DNA of 64,000 nucleotides from Saccopteryx bilineata (taxonomy: Eukaryota; Chordata; Mammalia; Chiroptera; Emballonuridae), in contig NC_089495.1 of the NCBI RefSeq assembly GCF_036850765.1, positions 62,410,410 to 62,474,409 of the forward strand, read 5' to 3'. Numbering within the stretch: the first letter of the stretch is position 1; the number at the start of each line of letters is the position of its first letter. Position numbers and translations under genes: made by a program. Shown here piece by piece: positions 19,324 to 31,959 of this stretch. Under the pieces are notes generated by a model. The model was not told the origin of the DNA. It did not search any database and was given only the letters and a program-made list of their open reading frames with translations.

Positions 19324-20396
19324 GTTATCAAAAGACCAATGAATAGTCTCATGAAAACAGACGAGCATTTCAGAATGAAGATACAGCATTAGCATTACAC
19401 AAAAGATTCAGACAAGCATAACACTAGAAGACATATAAATAACTGCATGTCAAGGATGTGGGGAAAAGTAAAAGATATGAGAGGAGACAAAGGATACAAA
19501 TCATTAATGAAATTTTGTATCTTGCTAAAGTTGTTGAAATTAACTTTGGTGGATTTGAAGTAGGGAAGTGACCCTATCAAGAGTATATTTGAAAAAGATT
19601 ACTATATCAGCTGCGTGAAGGATCAATCTGACAGGGATCTAAAGCAAGAAGAACATTAACACATAGGAGAGATGCAAAGAGCAACAGTGCACATTAGTGA
19701 GCTTTCAACAATGTTTATTGAGTTGAAATAAATTGAAGAATTTGTTGAAATTCTTCTTTCTTATATCTTATCTATAGAAAATGTCAACAGCAACTATTCA
19801 TTGGGTTGCTTCAAAGTTTCTCTACTGAACCCCAGTGAGGGTAAGATAGTTAAAGTCTGGGTGAATGACCCATCTCATCAAAGGTTCTCCAAAAATGTCA
19901 TCAAGTAACTCTTCTACAGATGGTCCCATTATTTAAATGGTCTTTATAGGTCCTGAGTCTTATGCTGCAGTCTGAATCACAAAATAGTATCCTGTTTTTA
20001 GCACACTATTTAGTAGTTACCTTAATTTTTCCCTCCGTACCTTTGCAAAACAGCATGCTAGTAATTTTGTCCCCTTTGGTTGTTATAATCACACTCTTTG
20101 ACTACTAATTACTCTTAGAGCTGTTTATTCTGTTATTTTCCCAAGTCATTTTTATAAACTTTTGCCAATAAAATAAGTTATTTAGCAGTTCCTTGTCAAT
20201 AATTTTGAAAGCTGAGATACAATAAAGTGCAAGTTTCTTACTGATGATTGAAAGCTGACTTTCAATTTTTATTTTTGGAACACTTCCATGTTTTTAAATG
20301 TGTCATCATAAAACTGTCATATAGATAAAAATAAATATAATTTTTATCATTTTGCAAATGAGTATGTTAACATACAAAAGATTGACTTGTAATTAG
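19324..20396. other. Non-coding sequence
   Basis: No gene or repeat recognised. Confidence 0.5.
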
Positions 20397-20870
20397 TACA
20401 TTTACACAATGGAATAATGCTTAGCCATAAAAAAAAAGGAAATCTTACCTTTTGCAACAGCATGGATGGACATGGAGAACATTATGCTAAGTGAAATAAG
20501 CCAGACAGAGAAAAACAAATATCATAAGATTTCACTTGTAATGATATTAATGAACTAACAAGCAAAATAGAAACAGACTCATAGATAGAATATAGGCTGA
20601 AAGCTGTTTGGGTAGAGGGCTGAGTGAGAGGGGTAGAACAATTACACAAAAAAGAACAAATAATAACAAGAAAAAACTATGGACAACAGTGTGGTGATTG
20701 CGGGAGATGAAGGAGGGTATGCAGGGATAAACAGTGATGGATGAAGACCTGCTTGGGAGAGTGAACACACAATACAGTGTTCAGAAGATGTGTTGTAAAA
20801 TTGTGCATCCGAAAACTGTGTAATTTTGTTAACCAGTGTCATCCCAATAAATTTATTTTTTTTAAAAAAA
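20397..20870 (+). mobile_element. L1 3' end, 5'-truncated, older lineage
   Basis: Begins in the ORF2 C-terminus (ACACAATGGAATAATGCTTAGCC, GCATGGATGGACATGGAGAACATTATGCTAAGTGAAATAAG), continues through a G/A-rich 3'UTR and ends GTTAACCAGTGTCATCCCAATAAATTTA. It belongs to the same older type as the fragments at 48600 and 15627. Confidence 0.88.
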
Positions 20871-21000
20871 GGTGAAAATGCTTTTCTCAAAAGGAGAAAA
20901 AATATCCCACCACTCTATAAAAATATTTTAATATTTATAGCATCTATATTGCTGATACTATTTTATGAGTTCAGCTTTGGCAATGAAAAGGTACCATTTT

Positions 21001-21038
<38 letters not shown>

Positions 21039-22187
21039 ACACTTTTTTTTCCTGTATCCATACATACATATTTTCAAGCATCATAGCCTAGAAACAATGA
21101 CCAACCTAGTAGCAATGAACAACTTCACATATAGAATATGGTCTCCAAAATAGCATTTCCCATTAAAATGAATTACATCTTCAAAAAAATGACTAAATAC
21201 ATATTGCACAAAATGTAAGAATTAGTTAGAAAAAATTTAAAAATCAAAGAATCAATAAAAATTACAAAGAATATGTCAAAAGGACTCAAGGTATAATATG
21301 AGAAGCTTCTATTGTTGAGATAAAGCAATCTGAATAACCAAATAAGTGGAACTAACTGAAAAAAAAGTTTAAAATAAAAAAATTAGTAAAATATGATAAA
21401 TTCATGAATTGATAATTAAAAAAATTTTCATACTTGGTGAATACTAGATAGCCAAAATATTCTGAAAACTGAGAAATAAATGAAATCATTGAAGCATTTA
21501 CACCTACACCTACAAAATACAACTAAATAATGACATTTTTTATATTAAGCAATCCAACTAGCAAAGAAAAAATAGTATAATGGAGTTCATATTGCAACCA
21601 CTAATGAAATTACTGACATGTAAATGATTAACAGTGACTTCTAAAATTATTAGGAGACAGATTAAACTGGATTAGGCTAACCACAGCTGAATTCACAAAA
21701 CTGCACACAATATTTCTTTAACAGGAAATAGTAATTATTACTTGTGACTTTTACAACCCAAAATGTAAAATCTGAGTTGAATCAAACCAATAAATCTATC
21801 AGTTTATTTGAAATAGAAAAAGTGAAAGGAGAAATTAAATGGTACCAAGGATTCAAAATTCAGTAAGTAAGATGTAGAAGACAAATGACCTGGTTTTGTC
21901 AGTAATAACAAAATGTTTTTTGGTGTTTTTTTTAATACAAAAAAATATACAAGAAGACAGGGAAACCTCGAGATTAAAATGTAATAGTATTCGGAAACAT
22001 AAAACCAGTGCAATGTGTGAACTTATTTGTTTACTCATATAATCAAAACAACTTAAAAAGGAGAAAAAAAAGAAATGAAAAGTAGAGAAAAGAAAGAAAG
22101 AATAGGGCAAATGTAAACACTTACCAGATAATTATATATTAAGGCATTCTTGTTAATGTTTTGTTGTTTTGTGTGACAATAGTATTA
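20871..22187. other. Non-coding AT-rich sequence with a CA repeat
   Basis: No gene recognised. Very A-rich between 21170 and 22130. Confidence 0.5.
21002..21042. repeat. (CA)n microsatellite
   Basis: About 20 CA units with one TA interruption. Confidence 0.93.
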
Positions 22188-22200
22188 TGGTTAACTTTTT

Positions 22201-22253
22201 TATTTATTTATTTTTTTCCTTTTTTTAAAATTTATTGGTTTTTAGAGGGGAGG

Positions 22254-22311
<58 letters not shown>

Positions 22312-22432
22312 GGAGGAGCAGGAAGCATCAACTCCCATATGTGCCTTGACCGGGCAAGCCCAAGGTTTCGAACTGGCAACCTCAGAGTTCCAGGTCGACG
22401 CTTTATCCCACTGCGCCACCACAGGTCAGACC
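22201..22432 (-). mobile_element. tRNA-derived SINE, short family A'
   Basis: In reverse complement it has the head up to GGTTCGAAACC-like B-box, GCACATATGGGAGTTGATGCTTCC, a long CT run (GA on the + strand, 22254-22310) and an AAATAAATAAATA tail. TGGTTAACTTTTT flanks it at 22188-22200, and TGGTTAAC recurs at 22433-22440. Confidence 0.93.
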
Positions 22433-22440
22433 TGGTTAAC

Positions 22441-22786
22441 TTTTTTTTTTTCTGAAGCTGGAAATGGGGAGGCAGTCAGACAGACTCCTGCATGCGCCCG
22501 ACCGGGATCCACCCGGCACGCCCACCAGGGGGTGATGTTCTGTTGCGACCAGAGCCACTCTAACGCCTGAGGCAGAGGCCAAGGAGCCATCCCCAACACC
22601 CGGGCCATCTTTTGCTCCAATGGAGCCTCGGCTGTGGGAGGGGAAGAGAGAGACAGAGAGGAAGGAGAGAAGGAGGGGTGGAGAAGCAAATGGGCGCTTC
22701 TCCTGTGTGCCCTGACCGAGAATCGAACCTGGGACTTCCGCACGCCAGTATGATCCTCTACCACTGAGCCATCCGGCCAGGGCCCT
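22441..22786 (-). mobile_element. tRNA-derived SINE, family B
   Basis: In reverse complement: GGCCCTGGCCGGATGGCTCAGTGG, GGTTCGATTCTC, the full family B body, and TTCCAGCTTCAGAAAAA tail. The third TGGTTAACTTTTT copy begins at 22787. It shares the target duplication with the neighbour at 22201. Confidence 0.94.
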
Positions 22787-22800
22787 GGTTAACTTTTTTA

Positions 22801-23155
22801 AAAAGAATTCTGATTATTTAGAAATATGTACTGAACTATTTATAGATAAAGTTTTTTGTTTGTTTGTTTTTTGTTTTTTGAGAGGGCACTTGTTTTCAAA
22901 TAACCCAAAGAGGTCAAGGTGAAAACAGATTGCTAATGAATTAATTATCTGTTGAAGCTGGATGCTGATAGGTCAGGACTTCTTATATTGTCTTCTCACT
23001 TCTGCATATCCTTTAAAATTTTTGTTATAAATTTTTTTTAAATCTTTTAAATCTTTTTTAAGTTAGATCCAATTCTTATTGAAACACTGTTTTTGCTGAA
23101 ATATAACATAAAATAATTGTTTCTTGTTTGTTTTTATAACATAAGAGGAACAAGG
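22801..23155. other. Non-coding AT-rich sequence
   Basis: Nothing recognisable. Contains a GTTTGTTT-type T-rich stretch near 22850-22880. Confidence 0.5.
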
Positions 23156-23167
23156 AGTAGCAAGAGT

Positions 23168-23291
23168 TATGGTTAACCTATTTATTTATTTATTTATTTA
23201 TTCTTTTTTTAAAATTTATTGATTTTTAGAGGGGAGGGAGAGAGAGACACAGAGAGAGACAGAGAGAGAGACAGAGAGAAAGGGGAGGAGC
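23168..23291 (-). mobile_element. 5'-truncated SINE A' fragment with possible transduced flank
   Basis: Only the CT-rich part and the AAATAAATAAAT tail of family A' are present (in reverse complement). AGTAGCAAGAGT occurs at 23156-23167 and 23292-23303, so the insert is bounded by a 12-bp duplication. Beyond the tail it ends with GTTAACCATAA (reverse complement), the same 11 bases that flank the SINE at 22201 on its 3' side. This suggests a read-through transcript of that copy, or a local copying event. Confidence 0.65.
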
Positions 23292-23303
23292 AGTAGCAAG
23301 AGT

Positions 23304-23744
23304 CTCCTTGGAAAAGGAGATTGTTAAATGATAAAGGATGGGGAAGCTGACAGAAAATTAGGACTGAGCTATGTCTTAAGGCTCTAGATGGATATAGAAA
23401 GAACTGGTGTAGATGCTACTGAATATAATTGACACAGATTGAAGTTAAATATATAGTTAATCTTGAGTACCAATTAATAGGAAGCTATGAGTTTTGTTGG
23501 AGGAGTGTTGAAGCTCATCAAGATTTGTATATCAGACTTAATGAGGGAACAAATCAGCTGTTGAGACAGCTTATTATGTATATTAGGTCATCAAAGACAC
23601 AGTATCCAAAGGCATAAAAATCTCAGTTAAAATTAAAACAATTTGTCTAGATGCAGGGAAAGATAAGATTAGGTAATTGTTCCACAATTATATTTTTCAA
23701 GAGCAATTTTTTGGAATACTTATATTTATGTAATGTATCTATAT

Positions 23745-23785
<41 letters not shown>

Positions 23786-24160
23786 CCTAGCGCTAAGATT
23801 TTTAAACAATGTGACCTTGAATAACTTGATATTTTTGAGTATATTTCTCATCTGTCTAATGAAAACAGAATGCATACATTATAATAGAGTTGTAATAGTT
23901 AAATAGAAATTGCATAAAAAGTGAGTAGTATGTGTGTCATATTATAGGTACTCACTAAATATTCTTAAGAGAGAATAAAACATTGGACACAAAAATAATT
24001 GAACGTTAATTATCAGCTTGTGATGAGCAAAACCAAGAGCAAGAGAAATAAGACGAACTTTAGAAATGAGGTAAGTTGAAGGGCAGTAGTGCTGTGTTGC
24101 AGGGATAAAACTGAGACCCAGTTATCACCCTCTGGTTTATGCTAATAAGAAACAAAATTA
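23304..24160. other. Non-coding sequence with a TA repeat
   Basis: No gene recognised. A (TA)n tract of about 14 units lies at 23749-23777. Confidence 0.5.
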
Positions 24161-24162
24161 GA

Positions 24163-24491
24163 ACTTGACCAGTGGTGGTGCAGTTGATAGAGTGTTTACC
24201 TGGGATGCTGAGGTTCCAGGCTTGAAACCCTGAGGTCACCAGTGTGAGCATAGGATCATCAACATGATCTCATGGTCACTGGATTGAACCCAAAGATTGC
24301 TGGCTTGAGCCCAAAGGTAACTGACTTGAAGTCCAAGGTTGCTAACTTGAGCTCAGGATCAGCTACTGGCTCTGCTCGAGCCCCTGGTCAAGGCACATGT
24401 GAGAAGCAATCAATGAACAACTAAAGTGCCACAACTACGTGTTGATGCTCTCATCTCTCTTCCTGTCTCTTTCTTTTTTTCCCCCTTCCCC

Positions 24492-24522
<31 letters not shown>

Positions 24523-24555
24523 AACACACTAAATTAATTAATTAAATTAAAAAAG
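24163..24555 (+). mobile_element. tRNA-derived SINE, family A (diverged)
   Basis: Head ACTTGACCAGTGGTGGTGCAGTTG, B-box-like GGCTTGAAACC, several CTTGAGCCCAAAGGT-type units, CAAGGCACATGTGAGAAGCAATCAATGAACAACTAAAG, a CT stretch, CACACACA and an AATTAATT-rich tail. Strongly diverged, so old. Confidence 0.88.
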
Positions 24556-25505
24556 GAAACCAAACAAAAATAACAGTACTGGAATTCAGAAATTCATAGT
24601 GGATAACACAAATTTTGAGTCTGGGCATTTAGACAAGATGCAACGTCCCAAGACAGTTTCTTGGGTATAATTATGATTTCCTACAGTCAGAACATACTCA
24701 GAAACATGAGTATGATTAATCCCAGAGCCAGAAAGATCCTTTTGACCAAAATGGCTAGAGCTGATGATAGAAAACTGAGGAATTGGAGACATGACACAAA
24801 AACAGGTTGCAATTCAATGTTGCCTCCGGCCAGACCTGATGCTTACTAAGTTTGTCAACATATATTATATAAGAGTGCTGATTTATCTTGTCTTGAAAGA
24901 ATCTTATCTTCTGTTGGCAATGGAATTGAAGAATTGTTTACATCAGTGCTCCATCTGAAGTTTATTATAATTAAGTTTAACAACATTATCTAGAATCATA
25001 AAATAGTGGAATATTAGAAGTAAACATATTCACAGATGTTATATAATAAAAGACTCACATTATATTAAAGAATAAACAAAAAATCTTTATTTTACTTACT
25101 GTTGGTTAACAGCTCAGTGTAGAATCATTTACTCAAATCTAAAAGTGTATATTGCATTAAATAATTACTATTAATACCTGGGAGAAATGTATAGTTTGTG
25201 AAATATTTTTATTTAAAAAATAAAATAAAAACTGAAGCAATTAGTTAATTTAACTGTTTATTGCAACTCTAAAATTAATAGAAACTTGAAATTTATATTA
25301 ACGTATCATAGAGAAGTGAAGTTTTAAAAATTAATAGAATCAGAGACACCAGATTTCCATTTTCCCTACCATGCTTTAGTATAAATGCTTTTACAATAAT
25401 TTCATTGTAGAGTAAAGCATGGGTTAATTGATTAATATAATTAAATTGATACATTAATTTAAATATTTATAATTTACAACTTGTGTCATAATTTTTCTTA
25501 TTTTT
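24556..25505. other. Non-coding AT-rich sequence
   Basis: No gene or repeat recognised. Confidence 0.5.
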
Positions 25506-25509
25506 TCTG

Positions 25510-25877
25510 CATTTTAAAAATTTATTTAGTGAAAGAGAAGAGAGAGGGGGGGGCAGACAGAGATATTAAGGAACGGAGAGAGATGAGATGCATCAACTCT
25601 TTGTAGGGGCACTTTAGTTGTTCATTGATTGCTTTCTCTTATCTGTCTTTACCTGACAGCAGCAGCTGAACCAATGACCCTTTGCTCAAGCCAGTGACCT
25701 TGGGCTTCAAGTCAGTGATGTTTGGGTTCAAGCCAGTGACCATAGAGTCATGTCAATGATCCCACACTCAAGCTGGTGACCCTGTACTCAAGGTGGTGAG
25801 TCCACACTCAGGCCTGTGACCTTGGAGCTTCAAACCTGGGTCAATGCTCTACCCACTGCACCACCACCTGGTCAAGC
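25510..25877 (-). mobile_element. tRNA-derived SINE, family A (diverged)
   Basis: In reverse complement: TTGACCAGGTGGTGGTGCAGTGG, several central units in tandem, GCAATCAATGAACAACTAAAG and a CT-rich stretch. Expanded middle and many substitutions. Confidence 0.88.
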
Positions 25878-25880
25878 TTA

Positions 25881-27350
25881 TAGTTCTACTGTAAAGGAGA
25901 GTCTCATTTAGATATAAGTGACTGTGAGTGTGTACCTTTAGTAGCAAAGGAGGATAGAAAATGGAATTCCTTGATCATGCTTTGGAGAAGAAGGTTTATA
26001 GTGTGGTTAACCCACTGGTAAAAGGAAATGTATTTAAAGATACTGGTAAGTGATGAAGCATGGCTGCTAATAGAGTTTACCCATGGAAATATACTAAACA
26101 ATCTATAAGTTTGAATAAAGATATTCACTTGGAAGTTAGCAATCTGAGGACACAGGTGACTTGCAGGTACATTTTCAATGAGGATTACAGCTCTCTTGTA
26201 CATCAGTGCTTGGTTTTTAACCATTGTTCAGTGCTATGGTGCCAATCATGTCTTTGATGAAGGTACCAGTTGTGGGGTCAGAGTTGGTATAATTCTTCCA
26301 TGTTAGGTGGAATTCTCTTATGAATTAGATTCTTATATGGAGATACACTAGCCAGTTTACTAAAGAATGCTTTCAGGACCATAGTTTAACAAGGTAATTA
26401 AAATAAAAAATAAAAAGAGTGAAAGATACAGAATTGGAGAGAAAAAGTTAAATTGCCATGAAGTTAAATCAGAATGACTCAGCCTATTATATGGGGTACA
26501 GCAGACCTGATATAACAATTTAGAGTTTTTAGAAATTGAGATAAGGGGTCCAAGCTCTATATCCATATAAGCCAGTCATTGGATGTGGGTTATTTCTAAG
26601 GTGGGCTACAATCTTACCAGCTACTTTTGACTGAGGGCAATTCCTTGAGAAAGGCTCATCTTTGAGCTTTCAGCATCCAATAATACTGACATCTTGGTCC
26701 TAGATGGGAGTTCTGAGCAATACACAGCTGCATTTATTATGCCTATGTGGTTTGAATGTCCTTCATGACTGCGTGCCTTTCAGACCCAGCTTTCTGGCCC
26801 TCCAAGATATTGTAAGAGTTATAAAGCTTAAACATATGTCTTTTTCTTTAGTAATTGAAATGGGTTTTATTTTATGCAAGTAGCTTTGACTGAAAAACTT
26901 TGTATTTCCTTAAATTATTCTAAATTCTTAGATGAGATAGCAGTCTCATCATACACACAGAAATCTTTCAAGATTTTCTAAGGATCGTTAATATAGAAAT
27001 GAGTGATAATAGGAATTGGTCTGTACATGTATACATAGATCCACCTCTTTACATTAAAGCTTATATGTGAAGACCAGATGCCACAGAGATAATGAAGACT
27101 TGTTCTCAGAATGATACACTTGTCAGTGCCACTTATTATACAACAAGTTGCATATTAACTGGCTTTAAGAGCTATAAGAAAATCAGCATGGGGATGCATC
27201 ATCATGTCTTCACAAAAAAGAAAAAAAGGATGAAATATCCAAATAAGAGCATCTGGTATAAAATTAGAATACTTGTGTTTGTGTTGTTACTTCTTCAAAC
27301 AAATATAAATTGGGTGAGTCAAGATCTGCTTCTGTGGGTAAAAGTTGCAA
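25881..27350. other. Non-coding sequence
   Basis: No gene or repeat recognised. The 106-codon antisense frame at 25904-26224 shows no domain or codon pattern suggesting a real gene. Confidence 0.5.
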
Positions 27351-27366
27351 AAGAAATATAATTCTC

Positions 27367-27772
27367 GCCTGACCAGGCAGTTGCACAGTGGTTAGAGCAT
27401 TGGACTAGGACGTGGAGGACCTAGGTTCAAAACCCCAAGGTGGCCAGCTTGAGCCTGAGCTCATCAGATTTGAGCATGGCCTCACCAGCTTGAGCAGGGG
27501 GTCACTGGCTTGAGGGTGGGATCATAGACGTTCCCCATGGTCACTAGCTTGAGCCCAAAGTTTGCTGACTTGAAGCATAAGGTCGCTGGCTTGAGCAAGG
27601 AATCACTAGCTCTGCTGTAGCCCACAAGTCCAGACACATTAGAGAAAGCAATCAGTGAATAACTAAGGTCCCACAATGAAGAATTGATGCTTCTCATCTC
27701 TCTCCTTTCCTGTCTGTCTGTCCCTATCTGTCCCTCTCTCTGACTCTCTCTGTTTCTCTCTCTCTCAAAAAA
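27367..27772 (+). mobile_element. tRNA-derived SINE, family A (expanded middle)
   Basis: Starts GCCTGACCAGGCAGTTGCACAGTGG, carries six or so CTTGAG-type units, and ends in CTCTCTCAAAAAAA. A perfect 16-bp duplication AAGAAATATAATTCTC lies at 27351-27366 and 27773-27788. At about 406 bp it is the longest family A copy here. Confidence 0.95.
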
Positions 27773-27788
27773 AAGAAATATAATTCTC

Positions 27789-30700
27789 AATTATATAAAT
27801 ATGTACTTATATTTCTCAATAAGATTCCGAAGTATTGTAATTGTTTCCCCCCCCCTTTTTTTAAGTGAAGCAAGTGCATTTTCTTTTAGCTGAATGTTAA
27901 TGCTTTTTGCTCATTATTTATCTTTTTTAATTCAGTAAACTATAATTCTGATGAATGTCTATTAAGATGGCAGGAATTATCCCTTGGCCAGATTAATACA
28001 ACATGTGGGAGGCAAGGAAAAATTATAAAGAGAAAATGGTATTTTAAAAAAGATTTAATTGTCAAAGACTTTTCTGGAGAAACCTTAGAGAAATTTAAGT
28101 CATCATAGAAGAAACATTGGCAGGAAGCATGGAGGCTCAAGAAAGGCCCATGGAGTGTGGACAAAACTCCTAATTTTCAAGTGATGTGGGCTGCTTGTAG
28201 AACGATTAGGTCTATGAAGGAAAGTGATGCAGCCCTTGCTGTGTCTCCGTCTGCAGAAAGATTCATAGGCCTGTTTTCTTTATTAGGGTGGGCAAAGAGG
28301 GGCATCCTGTTGAGATGAAGTCCACAGCACAATAAAGGAAGAAACTGTTTTACTTCTTGGGCTGCAACCAAGAAATGTGTTAATTACCAGGATGGGAGAA
28401 CATTTTGTATATGTGATAAGTAAAATTCTTAACAAATGAGAAGATTGGAGGTGATATTTGAAATTTTTAATCAACAAGGAAGAGTGTTGCAGCCTCCTGA
28501 GACTGCTGATTGAACTAAGTGTGCCAAGTATATTTATTTAATCTCTAACCCTGATTTACTTAGCATACCACTGGTTAAAATGTGTGAGAGACCTTTTCTT
28601 TTCTAGCCTAAAAGGGGCATTTATAATATTTTCAACTAGACAAAGATCTACTTTATAATTTTATTTAAGTGATGTGAATTTTCTTTAGGTTTATGCTAGA
28701 AATTAATGAACATTTTGAAATATAGGAGAATCTATACTATCATGACAAAAAATATTCAAAAAATATTCAATATTCAATGTCAGATATAAATCTTAATTAC
28801 ACTCTTATACTTATATTATTTTCTTTTTTATCATACATGCTGACTTTTGGTAAGTTTATAACATCTTCTTTTCTGAAAAGTAGTCAGATATAAAGAATGT
28901 TTGTAAAGGGCTTCAATCATTCTAACTTCAGTTGGCAGTTTAATTACTTGTAATCTTTTGCATTATTTTGTTCTAATATTACATATCGCCACTGGCTTTT
29001 GTAATTACATTTATGTAATGTTTGTGATTTAAGTAAAAACATGATTTTTTTTTACTGATGATATCTCAAACTTTCTTGTTGACTACTTTTAATGACCTAG
29101 TTGATGTATTAGATTTTTTCTCAAAATGCCATTTATAAATTAGCCGACAGAAAAATTAGATTTATAACTTGACATCCATATGCTAACTTTTTATTTTCAT
29201 TAATATTTGGATGATAAAGCAATACTACACTTAAGTTTTATATAAAATTAGAAGACATTTTAATAACTAATAAATATGACAGACTACATTATTATTTTAT
29301 AACATCAATAATCTTTGTATTTATTATTAAATGTATAGATATATACTATATAAAATAGATATATAATAAATATCATACATTCATTATAGATATATAGGGA
29401 ACTTATATTTACTATATTAATTATGTAATAAGTTGATCAAGGTGTGGCTATATAAATAGATACTGAATAACTATACATAAAGATCAAGTGTTCTTTGTAA
29501 AAAGTCCATACTCAGTCTGTTTTTCTGTTCTGCAAACCTAAGTTTAAATTCTGTACTCTTTTTTTTTTCATATTATGTGAGCAGAATTGGCTATAATTTA
29601 TTTAAAACAAAGCAAGGCTATATATTTACCCATTCTTATCTTTTATCAAAAATTATAAAATTTAATTGTTACTTCTCTATTAAAAGAGCATTACTTTCCC
29701 TATTTTTTTCCATTTTGCTAACCATACCCTTGTTGTTCTTGGACCTACTTACTAAACTACTAAACTTTTCACTTGCACATATGGCTCCTCTTAAGCTCTT
29801 CTCTGTATAGACAGAACTCCTTTCTGCTAATAATGATACTTATATATATTTAAAGAGCTATCATACATTTTTTTACAAGGAATAGTTTTTATATACTTTT
29901 ACTCACTTATAACAGGCTTGTTTATTTTAACCCTCACATAACATATCTCTTCAACATGATATAATGAATAGTAAAATCACTAGTGCATTATGTGTGAAAT
30001 AGAATTAGACGATGTAGGTGTGACACAATGTTAAAAACTATGTAAATTTAAAGCATGAGAAATATATGTAAAAATTTATAAAACAAGATAAAGTATTATA
30101 ACATAAATTTAAATAAATATATAAACTTAAAGGAGATAAAGAAAAGACCAAATTAAATACTTAACTTTGGAGACAAAGTTTTAATATTAGTTATGTTTTG
30201 ATAGTTAATAATTATAAAAATAGATTATTAAATTATCATACACTTTTAAGTTTAATGCATATGTATTTGTTGTTGGTCACTGTAATGTACAAGGCACCAA
30301 AGTAAGTGTTTCATATGGATGGGGAAATAAATATATAGTTATCAAGGTTTAATTTTTGTATCAGATGTATCCTTTAGAGCTAGGGATTACAAATATGCAT
30401 AAAATGCAAACCCTAAGATTAAGGTCCTTATATTCTCTTGGAAGAAGGTAATATACATTGTTATGTTTATAGATGCAAAGTACCTGCAAAATATTATAGG
30501 AATACCATGAAAAAGTAGTTTCTTTTGAGCAAATAGAGTAAATGGATGTATCCATGGAAGCTGAAAGGAGTTAACATTGAACTGTATCTAGAAAAATAGG
30601 ATGATTTCCTAAGGAGAACTAGTAGTGAAGAAAGTTGTTCCAGGTGGAGAAATCTGCATGGTAATGACACAGAATTTTACAAATAGATGGAGAGTTCTGG

Positions 30701-31600
30701 GAAGATGCTCTAGGTACAAATTCTTAATCTCCTTTTTCATTAACACTCTGCCCCAGCAAGAAGACTTTTAGACATTTTTTATCACCATCCTACCTCATGA
30801 AATTAAATACTAAGAATAAAATATTTATTGTGTGCATTTAAGCTTTGGAGACCCACAATCAGTGTAGTATCTAAGAGTATTTTGGCTTCACAGAACCATT
30901 TTTATACCCTTTGCAGAAAATATCATTCTTTTTGAGGCTACATGATGTAGTCTAATAAGATTTTAAGAAATTAGGGATTTTGAAAAGACTGAATGTTGCA
31001 TATATTGAAGAAGTAAATAGTAGTTAGATAACAAGATTAGTTATTCTAAGGTTTTGGAACTCCGTGGGTAAAAACTCAGTGGTGGAAATTGGTGATATAA
31101 TAAGGTAAATTTGGTTGAAAGCAAGAGAATTGAGGAGCAAAATGGAAGATAAGTGTGAAAAAGTATTTTTACAATATTGTGGAAAAGCAAAATATTAGAT
31201 ATTAAATAAAATTTTTAGGCATAAAAACATGCTTTAGACTGATTCATCTTGACTATACATTCTAAAACTATAAAATGTTTAACTCACCAGGTATATATAT
31301 ATATATAAAGATGGTAATGATTTATTAATTTTCATGATGTTCAAGGATTATGTGGAGTAGCCTACTAATATGAGCTGCCACTTAATGAACCTTCCTGGAT
31401 TGCTCCTCCTTGCCATTCTGAAACAACCTACCAGCTGTTCAGAGAACTCAGTCAAATCCAGTAATACAAAAAGTACACTTCTCTCATTAGATGTGTTTAT
31501 TAATATGTACTGGCTTATTAACATTACTAATCCATTGTCTTTATGAAGCTCACAAAACAATTTAAATCTGTTTTATTTTACACTACAATGATGAGAATTA
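27789..31600. other. Long non-coding AT-rich stretch
   Basis: 3.8 kb without a recognisable gene or young transposon. Composed of AT-rich unique-looking sequence, with TATA-rich patches at 29330-29420 and 31292-31307. Confidence 0.5.
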
Positions 31601-31609
31601 TTATTATTT

Positions 31610-31952
31610 TTTTTTAATAATTTTATTTTTTTAATGGGGTGACATCAATAAATCAGGATACATATATTCAAAGATAACATGTCCAGGTTATCTTGTTCAG
31701 TTATGTTGCATACCTATCACCAAGTCAGATTGTCCTCTGTCACCTTCTATCTAGTTTTCTTTTTGTCCCTCCCCCGTTCCCTTTCCCTCTCCCTCTTCCC
31801 CCTCCCCCTATAACCACCACACTCTTATCAATGTCTCTTAGTCTCACTTTTATGTCCCACCTACATATGGAATAATGCAGTTCCTGTTTTTTTCTGATTT
31901 ACTTATTTCACTTCGTATAATGTTATCAAGATCCCACCATTTTGCTGTAATT
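31610..31952 (-). mobile_element. L1 3' end, 5'-truncated, same lineage as the full-length copy
   Basis: In reverse complement it starts TTACAGCAAAATGGTGGGATC (ORF2 C-terminus, ending YVGGT), passes through the G-rich 3'UTR and ends GATTTATTGATGTCACCCCATT with an A-rich tail. It aligns by eye with 12287-12640, differing by scattered substitutions and an in-frame difference at the TGA seen at 12326. Confidence 0.93.
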
Positions 31953-31959
31953 TGAATGA

